Assembly: GCA_963777515.1 (NCBI GenBank)
Contig: CAVZQU010000008.1
Span: forward strand, 186,001 to 250,000
DNA length: 64,000 bases
Origin: CAVSWT01 sp963777515
GTDB lineage: Bacteria > Bacteroidota > Ignavibacteria > Ignavibacteriales > Ignavibacteriaceae
Direction of reading: 5' to 3'
Below, one piece after another: positions 1 through 7,000 of this stretch. Within the stretch, counting starts at the first letter, position 1, and each line of letters begins with the position of its first letter. Under the pieces are notes generated by a model, which searched no databases, was not told where the DNA came from, and saw only the letters and a list, made by a program, of their open reading frames with translations. A program made the position numbers and the translations under genes.

Positions 1-439
1 GACTTAAAATATTATTTTCTGAAGCGGATTTTAAACCAGGGCGGTAATCTCCCAAATCAGAATAGTTATTGCCGTTTACAATTTTAAATCCCTCATACTT
101 ACTTTGAATTAAACTTTGAAGCGTATCATATAATTCATTTTTACAGAAGTAACAGCGGTTAACCGGGTTTGATGAATAATTCTCATTATTAATTTCATCC
201 GTCTTAATTACTTCATACTTAATATCATTATCCAGGCAAAATTGAATTGCCGTATTTAAATCTTTCCGCTTTAAACTTGGCGAATCAGCAATAACTGCAA
301 TTGAATTTTCCTTGCCGAGATATTTCCTGCATAAGAAGGATGCAAGGCAGGAATCCACTCCGCCTGATAATGCAATTAAAGTTTTATTATAACCTTCGAT
401 TTCGGATTTTAATTTATTTAATAAAGCTTCCATACTCAT
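1..439 (-). CDS. larE: LarE-type ATP-dependent sacrificial sulfur transferase (N-terminal part, cut by window edge)
   Basis: Translating the minus strand from ATG at 439 gives an open frame that runs off the left edge. It holds a PP-loop motif (LSGGVDS) near residues 23-29 and, about 100 residues in, the NPVNRCYFCK motif typical of LarE. LarE adenylates, then sulfurates, a pyridinium dicarboxylate precursor of the nickel-pincer cofactor of lactate racemase-like enzymes, giving up sulfur from cysteine or from an iron-sulfur-bound sulfide. An alternative start is the ATG at 433. Only about 146 residues of a roughly 270-residue family are visible, so the C-terminal cysteines that separate the two LarE mechanisms cannot be checked. 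No larB/larC is visible here. Family assignment is firm; pathway role is inferred. Confidence 0.85.
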   Translation of the reverse strand, partial: MSMEALLNKLKSEIEGYNKTLIALSGGVDSCLASFLCRKYLGKENSIAVIADSPSLKRKDLNTAIQFCLDNDIKYEVIKTDEINNENYSSNPVNRCYFCKNELYDTLQSLIQSKYEGFKIVNGNNYSDLGDYRPGLKSASENNILS

Positions 440-584
440 AAAATTTTATAACATTTATAAATCACTAAAGCTAAAATTGAAATTTCAATTTACTGAATTT
501 AGTTTTATTTCTCACATTACAATCAAATATTTTTTCCACCTAATTTCAGTGTTGCCTAAAATAAATCTTCATATGAATAATTTC

Positions 585-747
585 ATCCCTTCGGGATTAA
601 TTTACGCTGATCTTCTGTCGTTTTTATAATCATTTCACACCTTCGGTGTTTGTTTTATAAGCCCTTCCAAGGAAGGCCTGTGCGAAGGGCTAATATTGTT
701 ATAATAAAATTGTAACTCAGTAAATTTTTTTTTAATCCCGAAGGGAT
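585..747. repeat. REP-like element with 16-bp inverted ends
   Basis: The stretch between larE and the next gene (440-789) has no convincing gene. It carries a perfect 16-bp inverted repeat, 585-600 and 732-747, and each arm is itself a mini-hairpin around a CCCTTCGGG-type core. Between the arms lie an ACACC-TTC-GGTGT hairpin (637-649) and a GCCCTTC/GAAGGGC stem (661-667/684-690). The structure resembles short palindromic REP-type repeats scattered in Bacteroidota genomes. No transposase accompanies it. Confidence 0.6.
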
Positions 748-789
748 AACATTAAAATATTATTAAAGTTTAATTACAATTGCAGATTA

Positions 790-1329
790 TTATTTGTTTG
801 GGACAGCTTTGCCTAATTTATTTAATATTTGATTTGCTGTCGTTTTAAAAGAAACGGAGTTTTTATCATACTGATCTTGAATTATCGCTTCCAGTTCTGA
901 GATCAATTCCGGGTATTTTTTTGTTAGATTAAATAAAGCCTTCATGGAATAAACTTTTGTTGTAACTATCGAATTCGGATCCATCAGCCAATTAAATAAA
1001 TTAGTTGTTGCCTCTCCTTCAATCTCTTTTGGAATTCCACAATACATAAACATTTTTGCAAGACTGCGGTTATAATTTACAATTTTAGTCGTGGTTCTAT
1101 GAGAGAAGAAATCTTTGACTACAGGAAAAACAATCTCCGGGTTTGATTCACAGAGATCACCAACAAGCCAGATAAAACGCGTCGCTAACTTTTGATCGGA
1201 ATCTACAAGATACAAAAAGTTCTTTAAAGCAATTTCTTTAGATGCGAATTTCTTTGCCCACCTTTTCCTATTTAAATCAGTATCATCAGTTACTAGTGAG
1301 TTTTCTATTTCATTTAATAAATCTGTCAT
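790..1329 (-). CDS. hypothetical protein, possible HEAT/ARM-like helical repeat
   Basis: A 179-residue cytoplasmic protein with no signal peptide or membrane segment. The sequence is almost wholly helical in character. It alternates short amphipathic helices around phrases such as LATRFIWLVGDL, TKVYSMKALFNL and TANQILNKLG, which is the look of HEAT/ARM-type repeats used for protein-protein contacts. I do not recognise a specific family. It starts at an ATG 61 bp from the stop of the upstream minus-strand peptidase gene, so it could be its downstream partner on the same transcript. Confidence in the gene is good; any function is unknown. Confidence 0.6.
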   Translation of the reverse strand: MTDLLNEIENSLVTDDTDLNRKRWAKKFASKEIALKNFLYLVDSDQKLATRFIWLVGDLCESNPEIVFPVVKDFFSHRTTTKIVNYNRSLAKMFMYCGIPKEIEGEATTNLFNWLMDPNSIVTTKVYSMKALFNLTKKYPELISELEAIIQDQYDKNSVSFKTTANQILNKLGKAVPNK

Positions 1330-1389
1330 ATAAAACTATGTTTTTAATAATGAAGATTGTCGGCGGGTTCATTTGTCAGAAACATTTTT

Positions 1390-2830
1390 TTACTTCGCCA
1401 ATACAAACTTTTTCATTTCTATAAAATTATCAGCTTTCATTTTATATAAGTATACCCCGCTTGATAATTTACTGCCGTCAAATTTTATTTCGTAAATACC
1501 GGGATTTTTTTCTTCATTTACTAAAGTCGATATTTCTTGGCCTAAGATATTATAAACCGTTATTGTAACAAAGCTTTCTTTAGGTACTGAATATCTTATG
1601 GTTGTGGAAGGATTGAAAGGATTTGGATAGTTTTGTTTGAGCGAGTAAGAATACCGAATGTCTTTTGGCTTATCAACAACTTGTGCAATTATTTTAACCG
1701 GTATCTTAAGCGCCGGATCGCCTAGCAAAGTATATCTTCGATAAATACCATCTTTAATGGCATAGTCGGAAGATGAAATTTTTGTTTTAAGTAAAGCGTC
1801 ACCAATTGTAATCTCCGGATCATGAAAAATATTATTATAAAAGCTTGTCAAAAAATTAGAGCCTTGGCTTAAAAAATTTAACCCGGTGGAAGCAATAGAT
1901 GCAACTGTGCCGCTCTTAGGAAGTACGATTAATTTTCTTACAATACTGCTGTCATCAGGCGGATCAAATGACTGACTGCAGGCAGCAGCCGTATAAATAA
2001 AGGGAAGATTATTTGATTTAAGTGAATCGATATCATTCAATGTAAATAGACCATACTTCGACCATTTATATGGAGCGCCATGTCCATAATAACTAAAGAA
2101 TAAAGTCCCCGCGGATAAATCACTAAAAAAATTATCTCTTGTTGCTGATATTGTTGAATCCTGGCCGGCGAAAATAGTCTGTGTTAAAAAATTATCCGGC
2201 ACAGAAGAATTTATAAAATTATTTACCGATTGCTCAAAAGCAGTTGAATCCGTTTTGTCGGTTAAGAAAGTAAAATCAATAGGAAAATCTTTAAACACAA
2301 GCGAATCTTCAAAACTAATAGTTTTTGATATTATGTTTTTTAATTCATCTTCATTATTTACCGGGAATCTTCCCAGCTTAATATCCGGTTTAGTATCAAT
2401 ATCAAATTGATTTATTGAATACCATTCGTCTATTGAAACAGAATCTTCATTATGATCTGCATAGTTAGCAAACTGAGATCTAACCCTGTAAGAAGGAAGC
2501 AGATTTATCCCGCCAACTAAGAAGCAGGTATTGTGGTTTAGGATCACTCCAATATGTCAATGCATAACTGACAAAATCCCGGATTGAATAGGATTGGCCG
2601 GAGTCGGGAAATTCAGTATAAATTTGCTGAAGCTCAATTACTTTTACATTTAAGTTTTTATGCTGCCTCCAGGCAATAAATGGCTGAAGTGAATTAACAA
2701 ATTGTGAAGGGGTAATAATTAAATAATCAGATTGATTGGTATAATCTTTTAACTGAGCATTTAAAGAAAAATTAAATAAGAGAGAAAAAGCAATTAGGTA
2801 ATTAAATAATCTTGGTTTGTTAAAAGACAT
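1390..2830 (-). CDS. Gingipain-family (peptidase C25) T9SS-secreted protein, one frameshift
   Basis: One gene read in two pieces: residues from ATG 2830 (signal peptide FNYLIAFSLLFNFSLNA) to about 2520, then a second frame to 1390. One extra base near 2518 separates PKPQYLLL from VGGINLLPSYRV; joined, they give the usual C25 YLLLVGG strand. The catalytic pair is present as GHGAPYKW (His) and TAAACSQSFD (Cys). The C-terminal ~75 residues are a T9SS type A sorting domain (QNYPNPFNPSTTI to EMKKFVLAK). The protein is therefore predicted to be exported by Sec, sent across the outer membrane by T9SS and surface-attached or released. At about 480 residues it is far shorter than the PorU sorting protease, so it is more likely a cargo peptidase. 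An ATG at 2875 in the same frame is less likely, because it lies upstream of the signal peptide. Confidence 0.85.
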
Positions 2831-2951
2831 AATCTTTATTTTAAATTTTGCAGTCAAAATATAAAGGCTTTGCAATTAATTCGCAGTACATCACATTCTA
2901 AACGTAATAAATATCTGCATATATTTTTATATAAAAACCGATAACCAATTA

Positions 2952-3416
2952 TTAATATTCACCCTTAATGACAAAAAAAGAACCACGAATTGTCCCTGCA
3001 AGCTTAGACTTTTGTCTAGCAAATTTGAACTTCTCTGCCAGTTCTTCCGGTATTTCCATCCCTTCTGAAAGCTTAAATCCTACTGCTCTTCTTTTCGGGT
3101 TATCCAATGTGTACATTACATTGAGTACAAGTCCACTTTCATAAATCACATAAGAGAATTTTATTTTTTCAACTATAAATTCTGATGTTTCAAGCGGCTT
3201 GGATAAAATTTTAATGCCTCTTTCGTTTTCAAGAATCTTGTTAACATAGTCAAGTGTTTTTTTGCTTTTACTCGCCGAGATAACAGTAAAATCATGATTG
3301 TATTTGTTTTTAAAATATCTTGCTTCATTAGCGCGTAAACCTGCAAGTGAATTTGAAACCGGGGATGATTCTAAGCCGGCTATAGATACATTTTTGAAAT
3401 CAACAACATTAGACAT
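2952..3416 (-). CDS. hypothetical protein, unknown family
   Basis: A 154-residue soluble protein with no signal peptide or membrane helix. It begins SNVVDFKNVSIAGLESSP and ends SFFVIKGEY. The middle alternates beta-like strands (IKFSYVIYESGLVLNVMYTL) with a helix (PEELAEKFKFARQKSKLAG), suggesting a small alpha/beta fold. I do not recognise the family. It is flanked upstream by a 416-bp gene-free region and lies 121 bp before the C25 peptidase gene on the same strand. The open frame with a good ATG supports a real gene; no function can be proposed. Confidence 0.55.
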   Translation of the reverse strand: MSNVVDFKNVSIAGLESSPVSNSLAGLRANEARYFKNKYNHDFTVISASKSKKTLDYVNKILENERGIKILSKPLETSEFIVEKIKFSYVIYESGLVLNVMYTLDNPKRRAVGFKLSEGMEIPEELAEKFKFARQKSKLAGTIRGSFFVIKGEY

Positions 3417-3832
3417 AATAGGTCTCTATTTTAAATTATTATAATATTCTTAAAAAAATATTTTTTTACAATAGTCTAGCATTGGATAATTTCTTGTCGC
3501 TAGGCCTAAAATAAATTTTATTTCTCTTTGCCATGGTATATAAATCCTCATCGATTACTGATAAACAATTCTATAACAATTGAGATTCTAAAAATTGGAC
3601 AGCATTAAGAGATATTTTCAGCAGTTTTTTAATAGCGCAGCAAATAATTCGCGGCTAAATTAGTTTTATACAAAACAACTTGATTACAGTAAATTTTTTA
3701 TTTCATTTCCAAATTGGGATGTAAATTTTATTTTCGTAAAATTGTTATAGCAAATCAGACCAAATTATTAGCTCTTTAGTAGACAAAAATATTTGTCGAT
3801 TCTTCTAAAATACTTAATAAAGGGATTTCCTG
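3417..3832. promoter_or_regulatory. Divergent intergenic region; candidate operator at 3782-3797
   Basis: This 416-bp AT-rich gap separates divergent genes and so should contain both promoters. I see no RNA gene or coding frame. The only clear structure is GACAAA-AATA-TTTGTC at 3782-3797, ending 35 bp before the start of the downstream plus-strand gene, where a repressor or activator site would be expected. An AAAGGGA ribosome-binding site precedes that ATG. Confidence 0.3.
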
Positions 3833-4045
3833 ATGAAAGATTTATTCTCTAGGATGCTCAAACTAAACAAAGAGAATATTGATAAACATGCCCCCGAATC
3901 TCCCGGTGTAATAATTTTATATGATAAGCAAGGGACGATAGAACATCTCGCAGTTGCAAACGACAGCTTGAAATCAACATTACATGAATTAGTAGATAGA
4001 AACTCGGCTGCTTATTTTACTTATAGACAAGTAAAAGTTGAATAG
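3833..4045 (+). CDS. 70-residue protein with a degenerate GIY-YIG-like core
   Basis: A short gene with a good ribosome-binding site (AAAGGGA, 9-15 bp upstream of ATG) and a clean TAG stop. Residues 24-70 read SPGVIILYDKQGTIEHLAVA, then DSLKSTLHELVDRNSAAYFTYRQ. This follows the strand-turn-strand-helix pattern at the start of GIY-YIG domains (PGVY..YDK.G...YVG.A..LK..L). However, the signature tyrosines and the glycine before the helix are replaced (GVI for GIY, HLA for YVG). Catalytic activity as a nuclease is therefore unlikely; a binding or vestigial role is possible. The N-terminal 22 residues are a basic helix. The resemblance is my own pattern reading, not a search result. Confidence 0.5.
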   Translation: MKDLFSRMLKLNKENIDKHAPESPGVIILYDKQGTIEHLAVANDSLKSTLHELVDRNSAAYFTYRQVKVE

Positions 4046-4235
4046 CAGATGAATAAATACCGGCTCGTTTATTAAAGTTTAACGAGAACACCTCAAAAAA
4101 TTCTTTATAAAATTTGACAAAGCATAAAGATGACATCTTTGAAATAAAACGAAAAGAAGGTAAATAAAAGATTTTAAAAACATCAGTATAAATACGATTA
4201 TTTATTTTTGCCGGCTGGCTCAAATGTTATCCGGC

Positions 4236-4628
4236 TTAATCGTCTTCTATTTCAAATCTAACTTCAATGCTTGTCCTAACTTCGATGCTTCGCTCAATTT
4301 CCGTTAAGTCACGGTCGGAAGTTTTTACGGTTAAATCAGTGATTGAACCACGCCTTGAGTCTATATAAGGAAAATCATTTGTTTGAGTATTTACTTCCAG
4401 TGCATCCCCGACTTTTTTATGCATTGCTTTGGCTATTGCAGCAGTATCTTCAGCTGCTAACCGTAACGCTTCTTTGACGGAAGAAGTTTCTTCATGCAGC
4501 CTAATGTTAGACTTAATGGTAGTTGCTTTAACAAAAACCGTTGAGCTTGCTCTAATTTTTATAGAATTGGAATAATCTTAAGCAAACAACAAAACCGGAA
4601 TAAAAAATAATATTATTATTTTTTTCAT
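4236..4628 (-). pseudogene. Secreted SIMPL/DUF541-like protein interrupted by a TAA codon
   Basis: From ATG 4628 the frame encodes MKKIIILFFIPVLLFA, then TAA at 4580-4578, then continues in the same frame without further stops to 4236. The stop falls exactly where this lineage normally has CAA (Gln) after the signal-peptide alanine (LLFAQ), so a single C-to-T change separates it from an intact 130-residue secreted protein. The remainder (SVKEALRLAAEDTAAIAKAM, later a NTQTNDFPYID stretch) resembles the SIMPL/DUF541 pattern of a short helix followed by a strand. A start at the internal Met near 4424 would lack export. Either a recent nonsense mutation, a sequencing error, or readthrough; family assignment is tentative. 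Confidence 0.5.
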
Positions 4629-4654
4629 AACCGTACCTTTTAAAAAGACTTATT

Positions 4655-4713
4655 GCGGCTTGTGACTAAGGCATAATCCCGTTTAACTACCGAAGATAGA
4701 ACCATCAAGCCGC
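4655..4713. repeat. 8-bp inverted repeat with 43-bp loop between two minus-strand genes
   Basis: GCGGCTTG at 4655-4662 and CAAGCCGC at 4706-4713 are perfect inverted copies in the gap after the outer-membrane protein gene. The loop is long for a terminator, and the T-run lies on the plus-strand side, where no gene ends. Function is unclear; a recombination-site-like or REP-like structure is possible. Confidence 0.3.
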
Positions 4714-4715
4714 TT

Positions 4716-5372
4716 TTATATATTAAAATTAAAACCTAAACAAAATGCGGTAGATGTTCCCTGATTACTAAAAAAGCTATAGTAACTTGAATTTATTTGA
4801 CTATTTAACTTAAATGAGATTAGAATGTTCATATTTTTAGTTATTGGATGAGATAATCCTACTCCTGCTCCAACTCCAAATAAATTCTCATTCATCTTTT
4901 TCTTTGAGTTTAAGTCTGTATTGTAAGCTAATACTACTCCTGTTCCTGGATCTATTTCTTTTATAAATTGGTAAGAGTTATAGCTTAAATACGAATAACC
5001 AGCTTCGAATGTTGCAAAAAAAGTAAATAGTTTATTTGTACGAATATTTATTCTGCTTCCAATGTACAAGGGTATTAAAATATGGTTATCTGCTATGTAT
5101 GTGCTAAAATGAGTTTGTTTCTGTAATAATGAACTTTCTACTAAAAAATTGGCATTAAATTTATCCCAATATGAATACCCGGTATATACGTAAAGCTGAA
5201 TATTACTATTAATGGAATAATTATATTGAACAGAAGTACTTAATCCTTTTGAAGCATTTATTGGTATGAGGAGGCCTCCGTTAATTTGAATAGAGTTATT
5301 ACTCTGAGCTGAAGCAATATTAGAAAAAATAAGTATTATGAAAATTGAAGAAGCAAAAAATGATTTAAACAT
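4716..5372 (-). CDS. Outer-membrane beta-barrel family protein
   Basis: A 218-residue protein with a signal peptide (SSIFIILIFSNIASAQ, cleavage after SAQ) followed by alternating aromatic/hydrophobic strands such as YNYSINSNIQLYVYTGYSYW, LFTFFATFEAGYSYLSY and a terminal TAFCLGFNFNI strand. An aromatic- or hydrophobic-ended last strand and repeated G-aromatic turns are the look of the small OprW/Omp-like 8-strand barrels common in Bacteroidota. It probably resides in the outer membrane with no known substrate. The gene starts 96 bp downstream of the attC-like site at 5468-5533, so it may be the next unit of a cassette array or simply the chromosomal neighbour. Confidence 0.65.
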   Translation of the reverse strand: MFKSFFASSIFIILIFSNIASAQSNNSIQINGGLLIPINASKGLSTSVQYNYSINSNIQLYVYTGYSYWDKFNANFLVESSLLQKQTHFSTYIADNHILIPLYIGSRINIRTNKLFTFFATFEAGYSYLSYNSYQFIKEIDPGTGVVLAYNTDLNSKKKMNENLFGVGAGVGLSHPITKNMNILISFKLNSQINSSYYSFFSNQGTSTAFCLGFNFNI

Positions 5373-5467
5373 TTTACAACCCTTTCTTATTTAATGAATA
5401 TTTATTTTAACTGAAAGAAAGGAATCAATAATACATACACTCTCCTTGTTTACTCTTTAACGCATAT

Positions 5468-5533
5468 GCTTAACCCGAAAATCTAAAAATTGCCGAGAGC
5501 GAAATCGCTGTCGCCTTGAGCCGCGGGTTAGGC
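5468..5533 (-). repeat. attC-like recombination site (integron cassette end)
   Basis: Read on the minus strand this 66-bp stretch starts GCCTAAC (5533-5527) and ends GTTAAGC (5474-5468). These fit the integron inverse-core RYYYAAC and core GTTRRRY consensus. The outer 10 bp (GCCTAACCCG ... CGGGTTAAGC) pair with one G-T wobble, and the inside holds an AGCGA/TCGCT stem. The length lies within the normal attC range (roughly 57-141 bp). The inverse core matches the cassette's own start at 6556-6546 better than its own downstream core, as expected for a real cassette. No integrase is in the window. Confidence 0.45.
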
Positions 5534-5550
5534 TACATTTGATATATTAA

Positions 5551-6198
5551 TTAAAAAGCATATCCTATACCACCTAAGATTTGTACCGTAAAATATTCTT
5601 GATGATAATCATCTAAATTTCTGATACCCTTATCAAACCAAATAGAATGAGTATATCTAAATTTCAATTTGGAGGTAAAGAATAAATAATTTTTGCTTCC
5701 AATTATTGGAATAGAAAATTCTGCAAACCCATTTACGCCCAAACCAGAAGATGCTAATTTATCATAAAGTACCGTATCCACATTTAATATTCGATTTACA
5801 ATTATAAAAGATGGACCAATTCCATAAGAAAGATAATTATTAATTTTACCTATATAATCTATATCAAAGTTATGATTAACCAGTTTCATATTTCCCCAAT
5901 ATGGTGGCGGTGGTGGGTCTGGGCCATGACCGGCTCTTATAAATTCTATAATATTATCTTTGGTTATTTCTTGATAACTATATTCAAGCATTAAGTTTAA
6001 TCCAAATAAATCGTCTCTTTGGAAACTTAAATCATACAATAAAAATGATTGGAATTTTTTATCTCCCATTATTTTTGTTGAATTTTCAGAATTACTTAAA
6101 TAATAACCATAACCAACATTTAGACTAATTTTATTTTGTGAGAAGATTATTGAACTACTAAATAAAAAGATTATTGAGAATAAAAATATTTTTACCAT
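5551..6198 (-). CDS. Secreted, probable outer-membrane beta-barrel protein
   Basis: 215 residues with a signal peptide (FLFSIIFLFSSSIIFSQ) and then barrel-like strands (KISLNVGYGYYLS, LNLMLEYSYQE, YLSYGIGPSFIIV, a terminal FTVQILGGIGYAF). A proline-rich loop (GPDPPPPPYWG) near residue 95 probably protrudes from the barrel. Its ATG overlaps the TAA of the upstream small lipoprotein (TAATG), so the two are translationally coupled and probably made together. Both lie inside the candidate integron-type cassette. Family not recognised beyond a general outer-membrane barrel; the substrate is unknown. Confidence 0.6.
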   Translation of the reverse strand: MVKIFLFSIIFLFSSSIIFSQNKISLNVGYGYYLSNSENSTKIMGDKKFQSFLLYDLSFQRDDLFGLNLMLEYSYQEITKDNIIEFIRAGHGPDPPPPPYWGNMKLVNHNFDIDYIGKINNYLSYGIGPSFIIVNRILNVDTVLYDKLASSGLGVNGFAEFSIPIIGSKNYLFFTSKLKFRYTHSIWFDKGIRNLDDYHQEYFTVQILGGIGYAF

Positions 6199-6512
6199 TA
6201 CTTCACCAATAACAAATTTTTTGTAGTTTTTGAATAATACGTGCTATTTACACCTTTTAATTCAATTGTATAAAAATAGACCCCTTCAGAAAAGTTAGAA
6301 GCATCAAAGTTAACTTCATAAACTCCAGCAATCTGTTCTTTATCAACCGGAGTTAAAATTACTGTGTTATAACTATTTTCAATCGTCAATTTTACCATCG
6401 ATTTTTCTGGTACCGAATACCTTATACCTATAGAAGGGTCATCAAGAATAGATGATTTACAACCAAATAATACAAGAGCAAATAAAAATGTTTTAAAAGA
6501 AAATATTTTCAT
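6198..6512 (-). CDS. Lipoprotein consisting almost only of a T9SS-type sorting domain
   Basis: 104 residues: a lipoprotein signal peptide (FKTFLFALVLFGCKSS, lipobox LFGC with Cys near residue 18), a short linker, then from GIRYSVPEKSMVKLTIE to the end the fold and motifs of a T9SS type A C-terminal domain (IAGVYEVNFDASNFSEGVYF and the TTKNLLLVK tail). There is no room for a passenger domain. The usual NPFNPST lead-in is reduced to DDPSI. A lipid anchor plus a secretion signal is an unusual pair: the protein may be a decoy, an anchor partner for the co-translated barrel protein, or a truncated remnant. Start chosen because a GAGGGA site precedes this ATG. Confidence 0.7.
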   Translation of the reverse strand: MKIFSFKTFLFALVLFGCKSSILDDPSIGIRYSVPEKSMVKLTIENSYNTVILTPVDKEQIAGVYEVNFDASNFSEGVYFYTIELKGVNSTYYSKTTKNLLLVK

Positions 6513-7000
6513 ATTTCCCTCTTTTTTGTTTGGAATGTTTTACTTTGTAGCCTAACTATTAATTATGCTGCAAGAGATATTAGAATATTATATAAGCGTA
6601 TTTTGAATTAATATATTCCGTCAATAAAGCAATTAAATATTCAATCATTTTGATAATGCACATAAGTTTGCTTCCCTTTTCATCTATACTGCTCGTGTTA
6701 ATGCGATTGCGCATTTCTATTTTATAAAACCGAAAAGAAACTAAGAAAAACATTAAAAAAAATAAATTTAAAAAAAAAGCCATTAAATTATTGCTCCCAT
6801 TTTTCATTCTCCCAAAAATATTTTATACATCGGCCTCCATCCTGCAGGCAAGTATAAGTATGATTGTTTTTTCTTTTTACTTTTTATATTATCATTCAAT
6901 TAAAAAAGTTTTTTCCCCTTTGCAGAATTAATGCTTTTTATTAGTTTTCCGCTTGCAGTTAATTTTCGGTATTGATCGCCATGCGAAAGGAACACACCAA
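6513..7000. other. Gene-poor intergenic region between divergent genes
   Basis: 488 bp with no supported gene. It contains the GTTAGGC core site (6550-6556) that begins the candidate cassette. The rest is AT-rich. A 75-codon minus-strand open frame (6580-6807) is hydrophobic and low-complexity, with no clear ribosome-binding site, and I do not accept it. Promoters for the plus-strand lipoprotein gene at 7001 should lie near its right end. Confidence 0.4.

Larger units (their letters stand above)
5474..6555 (-). mobile_element. Candidate two-gene integron-type cassette
   Basis: On the minus strand the unit begins with TTAGGCTACA just after the G of a core site (GTTAGGCTACA at 6556-6546). It carries two overlapping secreted-protein genes (6512-6198 and 6198-5551) and closes with an attC-like site. 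The exact 11-bp inverse copy TGTAGCCTAAC (5537-5527) of the unit's start is what circularisation of a gene cassette requires. The first gene starts 34 bp inside the unit with an AGAGGGAA ribosome-binding site. Size is about 1.08 kb. A complete attC before the unit is not visible, and no integrase is present, so the call is an inference from boundary sequences. Confidence 0.4.

Noticed and set aside
4017..4223. 68-codon minus-strand frame in the gap after the GIY-YIG-like gene
   Set aside because: It overlaps the 3' end of the plus-strand gene, has no ribosome-binding site and an unlikely mixed composition (VYK end), so it is a shadow frame.
4655..4713. Second attC-like site after the outer-membrane protein gene
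   Set aside because: Although it has an 8-bp inverted repeat and a GTTAAAC on the minus strand, no matching RYYYAAC is found at the right distance and it does not complement the preceding core GTTAAGC. It is listed as an unexplained repeat only.
6580..6807. 75-codon minus-strand hydrophobic frame
   Set aside because: Low complexity, rich in AT-driven Phe/Leu/Ile; no ribosome-binding site and no conserved motif. Kept only as a note in the intergenic entry.
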